The position numbers and the translations under genes are program-made. The notes below the pieces were generated by a model that did not search any database, was not told the origin of the DNA, and was given only the letters and a program-made list of their open reading frames with translations. Shown here one piece after another: positions 9,163-19,870 of a DNA stretch of 64,000 bases (position 1 is the stretch's first letter; every line of letters starts with the position of its first letter). The stretch is from Phaseolus vulgaris. Its lineage: Eukaryota > Streptophyta > Magnoliopsida > Fabales > Fabaceae. The DNA is taken from NCBI RefSeq assembly GCF_000499845.2, contig NC_023758.2, positions 12,993,927 through 13,057,926 on the forward strand. The letters run 5' to 3'.

Positions 9163-11759
9163 TCACTGCCCCCTAGGCCGCTTCTTACCATGTTGAATCA
9201 GGTCATTATACGACTGCAAACTCACCCCAACATCTTCATCATATTCTATTCCAAGTTCCTCCTGCAAAGTGCGAACTAGTATCAACATGATAACAGAAAC
9301 ATTTAAAAATAACGAATAAGATCTATGGCTGTGACTGGCCAAGAAAGAAACCTTAAACTGTTTGGGATCCTTAGGTGAGTTCTCAGTGAGGGTATCCCAT
9401 AAATCCTTGAACATTCTTTTGCGCTTTCTCCAGTGACCTATTATCTCTGACAACATACCCTCAACTGCCTTGCGTTCTTCTGGCTTCACCAGAGTAACAC
9501 CTCCACGTAACTTGGTCAATTTTTCCTCCATTTCTTGAACCTGAAGCAGAACATAAAAGGCAAAACATCTTAGTTGAAACAGCTCAAACCAACAATTCCC
9601 TACAAAGAAATTAGAAAGAAAAGCACAAAAGTATCCCATCAGCTACCTCCAATCTAAGGTTCACTTCTCTTTCAAAGATCTGTTCCAGTGTCAAATTTGA
9701 TTGCAACGATTTAATTTCTGCACCACCAAGTTACATCCATAAATTGCAAGATCAAGAGTTATGTCCACAATTTCGAATTTTCTCAATTGTTCCAAATGCA
9801 CGAAAACTAGTATCCAGAATGAAATGTTTTTATAATATTAATTATTAAGCAATGCAACAGTCACATTTTAAGATCATTGCACAGGAGTACTCATAGAAGG
9901 ACTTGTTTGTTTAGTCACAGAAAAAAGAGTTTTCTATTTATTTTCTATTTCAGATATAATTACAAAATGTCACATTATTTTTATTTCATTTTTGTAATTC
10001 AAACGAAAAATACTAACAAGATTTTCAATGTTTTCACGGGTTTTATTAGATCTTTAAAATCAAGAAACCAAACGAAATCAACGTGAAAAACCATAATAAC
10101 ATTACTTCCTAGGCATCCACATTGTGCTGAATTTGCCACGGTCAACAATTTCAAGCATTCACACAATCAGTGAATTAGAATCACTTCATGAAGAACAAAC
10201 TACTCAATTTTTAATGTGTATTTTAAGTCTAATTTACCAAGACAAAATGAGTTGTCTGATCTTCGTTTAACAACTCTGATTCGTTAACTGCATGATTGCG
10301 TGAAATAATTGACACCACCAAATCACCCAGATTCAGTATACTCAACAGTAATTCACATCATTGTTACAGTCACCCAATCGAAACCATTTGATGGAAATCA
10401 GGCAACTCAACCAATCAAAACCAAATCCCAGATACATGTTTTAAGTCCAATTTATTAAAGTATACGAGTCATCTGATTTTCAATGTTTCCGATTTGCTAA
10501 CTGCGTGAATGCATGAAATCGCTAACTGCAGAAAATGATCTGGAGTTGGTTCACTCAATAATTCATATAATTGGTTCAGTCAGGAAATCAAACCATTGGA
10601 TGAAGGTCAGATGGCTATATTTAGATTAAACTCTAAAAAATATTTTTACATTCTAATGCTTAATTGTGAACTTCAATACACTCATAAAGAAGAAGAAAAA
10701 TGTTGTTTAGAAAGTAAAGATGCGTTTGAACTCTCTCCACTCTCATCCAAATATGCAGATAAGTTAAATTTGGGTAAAAGTTGAAAATGTAGTATTACAA
10801 ATTCCAAGCCACAAAAATGAGGAATAATCCCAAAATGAGCTAGGAAGAATCGCTAATCAAAATCAAAACATGAACTCAAAATTATCTTTGTCTCATTCAC
10901 TGAACTACACTAAGAACCTGCTTAGATAAATTCCTGGTAAACATTTACAAATAAGAAGAAAAATATAAATTGGTTCCTCCATAAACCCAAAACTAAAGTA
11001 AGATTAAATTAATTTGCAGACGCTCTCACATGTTAAGTTGCCCAAAAAAGTTTTTTTTTAAGTTTATACATAAACTAATTTTAGTTTGTGAAGATGCTTA
11101 CTTCTTGTTTTTTTAAGTTTATGTAAACATTTCCTAAACTACAAAAAATGTTAATCCCTAACAAATAGGGCCCATGACTATAGTAGAATATATATACCTG
11201 CTTCAACCTCACTGATAGCCTTTCTCTGATCTTCTAGTTGTTTTTGCATGTCAGCATTCTGTTCCTTCATCTGGTTAAGTTCTTCATTGTTGGGAATTTG
11301 GAACTGATCTTGCCGCGCGAGATATATCTTCTGCTTACCGTACTCCTTGAACGAAATGCGCCCTCCATCAGCGAGGTTGTCCAACGCTTTCTGAATCGCC
11401 GCTTTCTTCAGGTTGAACTTCTGCAACGCATCCGCCACGTTCTGCGTATTCACCGGCTTGTTTTGCTGATCAAATTTAAAAAAAAATCAAAATCAAAAAT
11501 GGAAACCATCATTACAAAATGAGGCGTTTTTAACTTCCATTTCAATTTTAATTTTCCTGCTACTATGAAAGCGTATCACGTGAGATGAATTGCGAAGCAC
11601 GGGAATGGGAACGGTGTTGTTGCTTACCTCATTGACGAAGTTCAACACGATCGCTGCGAAATGACAGAGTGAGAGATGTTAGGATTTGAGAGAAGAACTA
11701 AGAAATGAAAGTTGTGTGGCGGAGATGGTACCTTCGGCACTATCGGATTTTGGTGCCAT
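9163..11759 (-). CDS. HOP2: Homologous-pairing protein 2 (HOP2/AHP2, TBPIP family)
   Basis: Meiotic recombination factor. HOP2 forms a nuclear heterodimer with MND1 that stimulates DMC1/RAD51 strand invasion and is needed for correct homologue pairing. Exons (high to low): 11759-11732, 11653-11628, 11465-11198, 9717-9647, 9540-9352, 9261-9163; all introns are GT-AG and phases agree, giving 681 nt, 226 aa, the length known for the Arabidopsis protein. The start is MAPKSDSAEAIVLNFVNEQN. Residues about 8-70 form the winged-helix DNA-binding domain (NTQNVADALQKFNLKKAAIQ, GRISFKEYGKQKIYLARQ). A coiled coil follows (about 80-150, ELNQMKEQNADMQKQLEDQ, LEQIFEREVNLRLE). The C-terminal part includes HWRKRKRMFKDLWDTLTE and ends in HGKKRPRGQ. 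Intron 3 is long (about 1.5 kb). No damaging change is seen, so it is very probably functional. Confidence 0.95.
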
Positions 11760-11778
11760 TGTTCGGATCAAAGAAAAA

Positions 11779-11823
11779 TTGGCGGGAAAATTCAGGATCT
11801 TGCTTTTCTCTTTTCCGCCAAAA
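11779..11823. promoter_or_regulatory. Two E2F-like sites upstream of HOP2
   Basis: TTGGCGGGAAAA at 11779-11790 is the reverse complement of the E2F consensus TTTCCCGCC. TTTTCCGCCAAAA at 11811-11823 is a second, slightly variant copy in the opposite orientation. They lie 20-64 bp upstream of the ATG, in the promoter or 5' UTR. E2F sites are common in S-phase and early meiotic genes. A palindromic ACGACGTCGT lies near 11875. Confidence 0.6.
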
Positions 11824-11959
11824 GCAAACGAGAAATGTCTGACTGAATTGAGAAATGATAATGTGCACCAACTACGACGTCGTTTCGAAATCAATGAAAA
11901 GCATAACACTCTCACGCTGGAGGGAAAAATAAGAGCTACTTACTTACATGGGTTGTTTC

Positions 11960-12226
11960 AATTTTAGTTTTTTATTTTCTATTTTTTGTAAAATGGTTTT
12001 GTTTCATTTTAATGACTGATGTGACTAGTAAAGATTGGTAAACAAATTTAATATTTTTTAAATTAAAATATTTTGATATAAAAAAAATTGTTTAAGTGGA
12101 AAATATTTGTGAATACTTCTGTAGAAACTAAGCATTAACATAAGAGACTAGTTTATAATGTAACCCATATATCATGGAAACAACATATATAAAGATACAT
12201 ATATTCACTATTATTTATATAATATA
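11960..12226. other. AT-rich intergenic DNA
   Basis: No gene seen. It ends in the atata target duplication (12222-12226) of the following gypsy element. Confidence 0.6.
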
Positions 12227-12636
12227 TGTGCTACTGGATGGCCGAAAGACCGACCAGACGACAAAGCCGACTAGACGACAAGATGCAAAGCTAAACACGT
12301 AATTAGGTATAAACAAGCCAACTTAGGTGATAAGCACGGTTAAGGCCCAATTGGGCCTTCGTTTGGACCCTAAAGCAGGCCCATAACAACCATAACCCAT
12401 CCAGAGCAGTATAAATAGCAGAAGAGGCACAACATCCAAGGTAACTATTCACTCCCTACTGTTCTGGTACCTAGCTCTCAGACTGACTTGATCGTCAGAG
12501 TGTCTTCGCAGGTACTCCCCCCATCGTGTCCAGACCAAAGGAGATCCAGCCGAAAGAAGCCTAACCGAAAGACCGGAAAGACGAGAATATTGCAACAAGA
12601 GGAAGTGTTCTGCAGGGTTTAGGTCTTGTAGGAACA
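12227..12636 (+). repeat. 5' LTR of the gag-only gypsy element
   Basis: Starts TGTGCTACTGGATGG and ends GTAGGAACA. It contains a promoter-like AGTATAAATAGCAG near 12408 and a TGACTTGATCGTC stretch shared with other legume Tat LTRs. Confidence 0.92.
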
Positions 12637-12660
12637 TTTTGGCGCCCACCGTGGGGCCAA
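12637..12660 (+). other. Primer binding site
   Basis: Immediately after the LTR: TTTTGGCGCCCACCGTGGGG. The TGGCGCC core is typical for Tat/Athila-side gypsy elements. Confidence 0.75.
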
Positions 12661-12684
12661 AAGAAAACCCCACGAAATATCCAC

Positions 12685-13574
12685 ATGGTAACTACGAGGA
12701 ACATGACGGGCAACGATAGGAATGCGCAAGAGGAAACCAGTCACCCAGATCCCATGACACTAATCCTGAAGATACAGAAGGAGATGGAGTTGTTGAATAA
12801 GAAAAGCAAAGAAGAGATTAGAGGAATAAAACGAAGGAGTGCAGAGATGGAAACTTTGAGAAAGGAGAATGCCCGGATGAAACAAAAGCTCGCCGAGAAG
12901 CCGGATATCCCGGAGGCCATGGATGGTATCCCCCCAGGTGACAACGCGAACACGGATATACATAAGGTCGGAAGTTCATATCAAGCAAATGCCAGACCGG
13001 CCTCAACTAACGCGTTAGGCACGACTCCCCGAAGAAGCCCTTTGCCGAAACCATCCTTGAAGTTCTTTTGCCGGGAACTTGGAACAATCCCACGTTGGAT
13101 AAATATGATGGAACCACAGACCCGGACGAACATGTGAATGCGTACCTAACCCAGGTTGGCTTGCACACAGCAGAAGACGCGCTATGGTGCCGAATATTTC
13201 CCACTTCTCTTAAGGGGACAGCCTTAAGCTGGTTCACCCGACTACTGGCTCAGTCCATAGATTGTTTTGACACACTTGCAACTAAGTTCGGAGCTCAGTT
13301 CACTACCAGCCGACCACACCACCTCACTTCGATCGCCTTAGTGAATATCCGACAAGAGAAGTCAGAGTCCTTGAGAGCCTTTATGGACAGATTTAGCAAG
13401 ATGGCTTTGGACATACGGAACCTAAGTCCCAAAGTGGTGATGCACCACATGGTAACTACGCTAAAGCCGAGACCGTTTTCAGATAGTTTATGCATGCAGC
13501 CGGCCACGACATTGGATGAGTTGCGCCAAAGAGCCACCAAATACATGCAGCTGGAGGAATTGAAAGAATTCTGA
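12685..13574 (+). pseudogene. gypsy gag with one frameshift
   Basis: Nucleocapsid precursor of the element. The N-terminal part (12685 on) starts MVTTRNMTGND and holds a charged coiled coil (ILKIQKEMELLNKKSKEE and following). A single frame change near 13020-13035 moves the reading into the frame that holds the Retrotrans_gag domain: PGTWNNPTLDKYDGTTDPDE, then WCRIFPTSLKGTALSWF, then FMDRFSKMALDIRNLSP. It ends at 13572-13574 (LEELKEF then TGA). No zinc knuckle is present, so the C-terminus may be truncated. Particle assembly, if any, would need a helper element. Confidence 0.88.
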
Positions 13575-13789
13575 AACAAGGCTCGGGCACCTAATGAACC
13601 CGAGAGGATGGGGAGTTTCCAAGACGTGGAACGCCAGTCATTTGAAAATGTATTTTAGCTTATATGTATTAAGGGTGTACTCTTTCCTACCTTCAATCTT
13701 TTTTCTCAAGGGTTTTTTATTTAAGAGGTTTTAACGAGGCACCACATTTAATGAAATTAGACTTACCACTTACCAACTACGTATGAATT

Positions 13790-15415
13790 CCTTTGAAAGA
13801 AAACCTCTCGGCCAAGGAAGAACTCACCCAAGTGAATCCCTGCCGAGAGTACAAAAGAAAAACCTCTCGGCCTCTTGGCCAAGAGAGTTCACAAGAAAAC
13901 CTCTCGGCCAAGGAAGAATTCACTCAAGTGAATCCCTGCCGAGAGTACGGAAGAAAAACCTTTCGGCCTCTCGGCCCAGAGAGTTCAAAAGAAAAACCTC
14001 TCGGCCTCTCGGCTAAAAAAGTTCAAAAGAAAACCTCTCGGCCAAGGAAGAATTCACTCAAGTGAATCCATGCCGAGAGTACGGAAGAAAAACCTTTCGG
14101 CCTCTCGGCCAAGAGAGTTAAAAAAAAAACCTCTCGGCCAAGGAAGAATTCACCCAAGTGAATCCCTGCCAAGAGTACGAAAGAAAACCTCTCGGCCAAG
14201 GAAGCATTCACCCAAGTGAATCCCTGCCGAAAGTACGAAAGAAAACCTCTCAGCCAAGGAAGCATTCACCCAAGTGAATCCCTGCCGAAAGTACGAAAGA
14301 AAACCTCTCAGCCAAGGAAGCATTCACCCATGTGAATCTCTGCCGAGAGTACGAAAGAAAACCTCTCGACCAAGGAAGAATTCACCTAAGTGAATCCCTA
14401 CCGAGAGTTGAAAGAAAAACCTCTCGGCAAAGGAAGAATTCACCCAAGTGAATCCCTGCCGAGAGTACGAATGAAAAACCTCTCGGCCAAGGAAGAATTA
14501 ACCCAAGTGAATCCCAGCCGAGAGTACGAAAGGAAAACCTCTCGATCAAGAGAGTTCACAAGAAAACCTCTCGGCCAAGGAAGAATTCACCCAAGTGAGT
14601 CCCTGCCGAGAGTATGAAAGAAAAACCTCTCGGCCAAGAGAGTTCACAAGAAAACCTCTCGGCCAAGGAAGAATTCACCCAAGTGAATCCCTACCGAGAC
14701 TACGAAAGAAAACCCTCTCGGCCTTTCGGTCAAAAGAGTTGAAAGAAAACCTCTCGGCCAAGGAAGAATTCACCCAAGTGAATCCCTGCCGAGAGTACGA
14801 AAGAAAAACCTCTCGGCCAAGAGAGTTCACAATAAAACCTCTCGGCTAAGGAAGAATTCACCCAATTGAATCCCTGCCGAGAGTACGAAAGAAAAGCCTC
14901 TCGGCCTCTCGGCCAAGAGAGTTGAAAGAAAACCTCTCAGCCAAGGAAGAATTCACCCAAGTGAATCCCTGTCGAGAGTACGAAAGAAAAACCTCTCGGC
15001 CAAGGAAGAATTCACCTAAGTGAATCCCTGCCGAGAGTACGAAAGAAAAACCTCTCGGCCTCTCGGCCAAGAGAGTTCGCAAGAAAACCTCTCGGCCAAG
15101 GAAGAATTCACCCAAGTGAATCCCTGTCGAGAGTACGAAAGAAAACCTTTCGGCCAAGGAAGAACTCACCCAAGTGAATCTCTGTCGAGAGTACGAAAGA
15201 AAACCTCTCGGCCAAGGAAGAATTCACCCAAGTGAATCCCTGCCGAGAGTACGAAGGAAAAACCTCTCGGCCTCTCGTCCAAGAGAGTTCGCAAGAAAAC
15301 CTCTCGGCCAAGGAAGAATTCATCCAAGTGAATCCCTGTCGAGAGTACAAAAGAAAAACCTCTTGGCCTCTTGACCAAGAGAGTTCGAAAGAAAACCTCT
15401 CGGCCAAAGATTACA
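13790..15415 (+). repeat. Tandem array of about 20 copies of a 58-bp hairpin-forming unit
   Basis: Basic unit (58 bp; exact period measured at 14188, 14246 and 14304) begins CCTCTCGGCCAAGGAAG and contains TTCACCCAAGTGAA and GCCGAGAG. CTCTCGGC and GCCGAGAG are inverted copies, and TTCAC/GTGAA is an inner inverted pair, so each unit can fold as one nested hairpin. About 10-12 units are followed by a shorter 37-bp segment containing CTCTTGGCCAAGAG, itself a palindrome. The array sits between gag and the PPT, where pol is expected. Several long open frames across it are a by-product of the repeat. Confidence 0.95.
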
Positions 15416-15559
15416 TCTAGCGTACATCTTTCACCACTACATGTACACGCTCCTCGAGTACAAGTAACCACACTCGACATCCAGCAACAGAGCAAACACG
15501 AACACACTCGGCATGCGAATACTCACGGCAATTCGACTCTACGTTACGTTTAAACCAAC

Positions 15560-15581
15560 TCACTCGAGCCTGGGGGGCATA
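15560..15581 (+). other. Polypurine tract of the gag-only gypsy element
   Basis: GAGCCTGGGGGGCATA immediately precedes the 3' LTR at 15582. The same GGGGCTTA-type tract abuts an LTR at about 27446. Confidence 0.75.
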
Positions 15582-15991
15582 TGTACTACCGGATGGCCGA
15601 AAGGCCGACCAGACGACAAAGCCGACTAGACGACAAGATGCAAAGCTAAACACGTAATTTGGTATAAACAAGCCAACTTAGGTGATAAGCACGGTTAAGA
15701 CACAATTGGGCCTTCGTTTGGACCCTAAAGCAAGCCCATAACAACCATAGCTCATCTAGAGCAGTATAAATAGCAGAAGAGGCACAACACCCAAGGTAAC
15801 TATTCACTCCCTACTCTTCAGGTACCTAGCTCTCAGACTGACTTGATCGTCGGAGTGTCTTCGCAGGTACTCCCCCCATCGTGTCCAGACCAAAGGAGAT
15901 CCAACCAAAAGAAGCCTAACCGAAAGACCGGAAAGACGAGAATATTGCAACAAAAGGAAGTGTTTTGCAGGATTTAGGTCTTGTAGGAACA
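15582..15991 (+). repeat. 3' LTR of the gag-only gypsy element
   Basis: Same length and ends as the 5' LTR (TGTACTACCGGATGG to GTAGGAACA), followed by ATATA. Confidence 0.92.
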
Positions 15992-16180
15992 ATATATATA
16001 TACAGATCATAAATACAAAGACATTAAAATACTAAAAAGAACATAAATTTCCATAGTTTTGTATAAAGATAATACATATATTCACCATTATTTATGTAAT
16101 ATATATATATACAAATTATAAATACAAAGACATCAAATACTAAAAAGAACATAAATCTTTATAGTTTTGCTAAGTTTCTA
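15992..16180. repeat. Old tandem duplication flanking the gypsy insertion
   Basis: A segment with AAATACAAAGACAT and ACTAAAAAGAACATAAAT occurs at 15992-16048 and again at 16100-16158. The preceding CATATATTCACTATTATTTAT of the left flank (12199 on) recurs at 16075. So the gypsy element landed inside a pre-existing direct duplication of about 100 bp. Confidence 0.7.
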
Positions 16181-16299
16181 TGCTATTATTATATGCAATA
16201 TCATCTAAATAATTTTTTTCATATACAAGTAAAAATAACTAATAATTTAAAGAATTCGCACAACATGATATATCACTCATTTGCCACATTTTCACTTTA

Positions 16300-16800
16300 G
16301 ATAATGTCTAATATAAGTATTTTCAAACACGACACTAGAAGAATGAAATGTCTTAAAATCTTTCCAAGTCTTTTAGATAAACTTGATTTCTCTTCCAAGG
16401 AATGATCTTTAAAGGGGAACTAAGAGAAGATTACAACCATAATCTAAGAGAATGAGAAGAAAGCATATAAGCAATTATATTCTCATTCAATCAAAGGTGA
16501 GTGTTACAAGAGGGCAAAATGGGACTCAATGAGCTACAAAGTGACGTCCAAAGGCTCTCAAGTTAGCACCTCAATTCAACCTATTTTTGGCTTCTCCCAT
16601 GTGATGTGAGACTTATAAGGTTCAAACTCTTCTTCTTCGCGTGTTTGCTAGATTTGACTTCCAAAAAATACCCAATTGGTGGCCCAATTAAAGCTAGCCC
16701 ACATATGCCTCTACAAAATGTACAAAAATACATAGGAAATGTACACCTATACAATTTATACAAGACTAAGAAGAAAGAAGAGAAATTCTAATAGTCAACA
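16300..16800 (-). repeat. Probable 3' LTR of gypsy relic D
   Basis: Ends TAGTCAACA at 16800, followed by a purine tract on the minus strand (CTTCTACTTTGGAG, 16801-16814). It is therefore the 3' LTR of a minus-strand element whose integrase relic follows. The other border is uncertain. Confidence 0.5.
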
Positions 16801-17222
16801 CTCCAAAGTAGAAGAGTCTTCTTCATTAAGGTTTCTTCTTCTTCAATCCTCTTAGTCACAGACATTGTCAAAGGCCCAATGTCTGGTCCCTCAGATGGTC
16901 CTCAATCATATCCTCCCTCTTAAGAAGGATTTGTCCTCGCATCTAAATCATATTCATAGTCAGCAACCCCTACAAAAGGGGATAGATCACAAATACTAAA
17001 AGTGTGGTTAACTCCATAGGTAAATATAGTTTATATACATTATCATTTTTTTTTTTAGGACTTGGAATTAACCATCTCCTCTTAGACTAAGTTTTGACTT
17101 CCTTTGAGAGGGAAACCTTTCCTTCCTCAGATGTAGCCAAGCATAATCCCTTTCCTCAAATGTAAGTCTTTTTCTCCCTTTGTTATTGTATTCAACATAC
17201 TTTTGAGCTTATTTTCAATATG
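16801..17222 (-). pseudogene. gypsy integrase C-terminal relic
   Basis: Minus strand. Near 17190-17060 the translation reads RKGIMLGYI, then GRKGFPLKGSQNLV and EEMVNSKS, matching the canonical DWVWLHLRKERFPxQRKSKL..GDGPF region of plant gypsy integrases. Nearer the LTR, DLRTNPS followed by EGG matches the typical DLRTNPFQEGG end of legume gypsy polyproteins. Stops and frameshifts are frequent. Confidence 0.65.
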
Positions 17223-17227
17223 GCATT

Positions 17228-18234
17228 TGATGAGAATCAAATAAAGGAGGCTTTTATTAATGGAGGAAGAGGACATCCACCCTCACATTTGAAGTTCTTC
17301 CTTTTAGTCTTCTCAAAATTAAAAGAAGACATAAAATAAAGATGAGGCCCAAGCCCAAAGCCCAAGCCCAAGCCCAAGAAGGCCAAAGCCCAAAGAGCCC
17401 AAATCCATCCCATGAGGGGCAAGGCCAAGCTTTGAAATACTCTTGTATAGTTTTAGGAGGTGTGGTTATTAAATAAAGGTGTGTGAAAATGTAAAATAAA
17501 GTCACATTGTCCATGTGACTTAGGAGAGTGGTGTAGGTATAGTTTTTGGGAGGTGTCATAGTAGAAAAAGGTCACACCTCCCATGTGACTTGTTTTTGGT
17601 GGGAATTTCAAATGAGTTTATTTGAAATTTCCCACCTATTTTTCAGCACCTTAGGCTATAAATAGAGGTGCTTCCTTTGTAAAATTCAGATTTGATTTTA
17701 TCTAAAGAAACTATACTCAAAATTGGAGTGAGCATTTGGAGAGCTTTGAGCTTCTTCTCTAGTCTTATCTTGAAGGACCATGGTTTCCTCAAGTGGCGGC
17801 TTCCACACTCATCTAGGAGCATCCATTCTTCTAGTGGCGTGATCATCCAACCATTCCTCCATCTTCATGAGCATTCTCTTCTCCTTCCTTTCTTCTTCTT
17901 CAATTTGTTCTTGTTGCCTTGAGTTTTGAGTTGTTTTTGTTTCGGTTCCTATAATTTTCCAGCACCTTTATTCTGTTTAGTTTTTAAATTCTGTTCGGTT
18001 CTTTTGTTTTAAGTTCAATTCTGTTCGGTTTATTCTTTTCCTTCTCCTTTGTTGATTCAATTTGACAATATTTGGTTCATCCAAATGAGTTTGGGATTTG
18101 GTACTTGTTTTGGTGAGTTCTTGATCTTAGAACCATGATCCAACTTCTAAGAAAGTGCCTCTACATTTTCCAGCTCAAGGTGATTCCTCAAAGTGTCAAG
18201 AATCTTGTTCTATGTGGCTATTGGAATCACATCA
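17228..18234 (+). repeat. Solo LTR (TSD GCATT) inside gypsy integrase
   Basis: 1007 bp from TGATGAGAATC to GAATCACATCA, bracketed by GCATT at 17223-17227 and 18235-18239. Removing it and one GCATT rejoins the broken gypsy integrase. Promoter-like CTATAAATAGAGG is at about 17655. It includes a GCCCAA-rich stretch (17346-17400). The same family forms the LTR at 36999-43903. Orientation is taken from the TATA-like box. Confidence 0.9.
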
Positions 18235-18239
18235 GCATT

Positions 18240-18532
18240 TCACCTTCGCATGATACTTCTTGATAAACTCAAAGTTAGACACTCATTCCTTATGGAATAA
18301 AGAAGTATTTAAAAGTATAAGTAAATCAAGAGGAGTGATAGGGTTGAAACCATAAACAACCTCAAAAGGAGAAAAATTAGTAGTCTTGTGGACTACTCAA
18401 TTATAAGCAACTCTTTTTGAGAAAGATGTTCATCCCAAGACCTTTTGTTTGTCTTTAAGATTACCCTAAACAAAGTGGATAGGGATTTATTCACTACCTC
18501 AATTTGTCCATTTATTTAAGGGTGTGATCGTT
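18240..18532 (-). pseudogene. gypsy integrase core relic
   Basis: Minus strand: INGQIEVVNKSLSTLFRVIL, then KRSWDEHL and, after frame changes, the FEVVYGFNP region. This is the part of the DDE integrase core around the last catalytic Glu (Q.E). It continues in 16801-17222 on the other side of the solo LTR and is cut at 18532 by the next LTR-like sequence. Confidence 0.75.
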
Positions 18533-19080
18533 TGAAGGTACAATTCTCTCTAGAAAGGGGGTTGAATAGAGTGTGAACTCAAATTTGATACCTTCAAAAT
18601 TATCAAGACAAATATGATATCTACAAGATAAAGGGTAGAGAAAGAAGTACACACAAAATTTATATTGTTTTACCTACGACTTAGGCTAGATCCAATCCTC
18701 TCAAGCAACCACTTAAAAGTCTTTATCAACACAAGTACTCTAAACCTCTCTAGGTAGCAAGTATTCTACACCTCTTCAGGTAACAAGTATTTTACACCTT
18801 TATAGGTAACCAATCTTAATCTCCCCCTAAGACCAATACCTCTCAACAAGTGAGAAACACTCTCAATCAAAAAGCATTAGTGGAAGCACACAAGGTTACC
18901 TTCACATTGTAAAGGATTTACAATATGTGGCTCACTCCCCAAAATATGAATGCTCAAAATAGCATATATGAAATACAAACTAACAGAAAGAATATACACA
19001 CTAAAGAATTTGATTGCTTTGTAAACTTGTGATCTCTTGTATGTTCTCATGTATGTCTTCTTCATCTTCAAGGTCTTTAT
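18533..19080 (-). repeat. Copia-type LTR, partial
   Basis: Begins TGAAGGTACAATTCTCTC with AGGGGGTTGAATAGAG shortly after, the layout seen at the PBS-side end of the SIRE LTRs in this window (AGAGGGGAGGGGTGAATTG). The outer end and TSD were not found; TCGTT (18528-18532) would be the left copy. Confidence 0.45.
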
Positions 19081-19239
19081 TTATCTTTAAGATAGTGACT
19101 GTTGAAGTTTTGAATTATTCTCTTGTTCACATAGTCGTTAACACTAGAGATAGAAGTTCTTTAATCTGATTGATCTTTTTGCGTCTTGGACATTAAATGT
19201 AATTTGATTTTTTTCTTTTTTTAGTCCCAAATATGAACA

Positions 19240-19870
19240 TTGATACTTCAATAATATAATATTGACTGTATGAAACAATTTGAATTGTTTCCTTTCATAT
19301 CTCTTATGTGAACTTTAACCCTTAAATACTTTGTAACTAATTCTTTAAGCATATCTTTGTCACGTTGTATCTTAATGAGTGAAGTAGGCGCTTGATAAGG
19401 AAACTTTAGTTTTGTTGATATTTGTGCATCTTTGCTCTTTGAATTTCTTTCTATATATGTGGTTGTATGAATGTTAATAGGTATATCTGACAATGTTTGA
19501 ATCACATTCTCCACTTCTTCATCACGAACTCGTTCTTTGGAAATGTTTCCTTAACCAACTGAATAAGAATGTTGTACTGAACCTTTGTTGTATCAGATGC
19601 TAGATTAGGAATGTCCTGATACAAGCTCCAAATGTTGCTTTGCCTTGTGATTACTTCTTGGAATTAATTTGTTGTGTGTGTTTCTTCTAAGTACAAACTG
19701 GGTGATACTTCAATGATTGATTTGCACAATTCTCGTTCACCAGTCTCCTTGATTTCTTCAATCAAACGTTGAGTAAGGAAACTTTGGATATTTGACTTAT
19801 ATGCGTCTTGGTGTTGTTCCCTGTCGAATTGTGCATCATCATTTGACATGTTGTTGAGCATTCATCATCT
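19240..19870 (-). other. Unrecognised minus-strand open frames
   Basis: Two short minus-strand frames (19861-19664 and 19514-19248) lie head to tail with a stop and frame change between them. The first begins MLNNMSNDDAQFDREQHQD and is charged and coiled-coil-like; the second contains PTSLIKIQRDKDMLKELV. I recognise no family. They may be remnants of one older gene, or of the element whose LTR precedes them. Confidence 0.3.

Larger units (their letters stand above)
12227..15991 (+). mobile_element. Complete non-autonomous gypsy element (TR-GAG-like) with internal satellite array
   Basis: 3765 bp with identical-length LTRs (410 bp each, 12227-12636 and 15582-15991) and a perfect 5-bp target duplication ATATA (12222-12226, 15992-15996). 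It has a PBS, a gag relic and a PPT. Protease, reverse transcriptase, RNase H and integrase are absent; their place is taken by 1.6 kb of tandem repeats. The gag sequence and TGGCGCC-type PBS point to the Tat/Ogre side of Ty3/gypsy. LTR-paired, gag-only elements of this kind have been called TR-GAGs. The LTRs differ only at a modest number of sites, so insertion is fairly young. Confidence 0.92.

Noticed and set aside
11178..11967. Plus-strand frames over HOP2 exons and promoter
   Set aside because: Antisense shadows of the spliced HOP2 gene.
13790..15415. CRISPR-like regular repeats
   Set aside because: Adjacent units without unique spacers, inside an LTR element of a plant; no cas genes.
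13783..15553. Many overlapping open frames on both strands
   Set aside because: They are produced by the 58-bp tandem repeat, which has stop-free phases in several frames; the period is not a multiple of three and no start context or family similarity exists.
17237..17428. Gly/Leu-rich minus-strand frames
   Set aside because: Arise from the GCCCAA stretch within a solo LTR.
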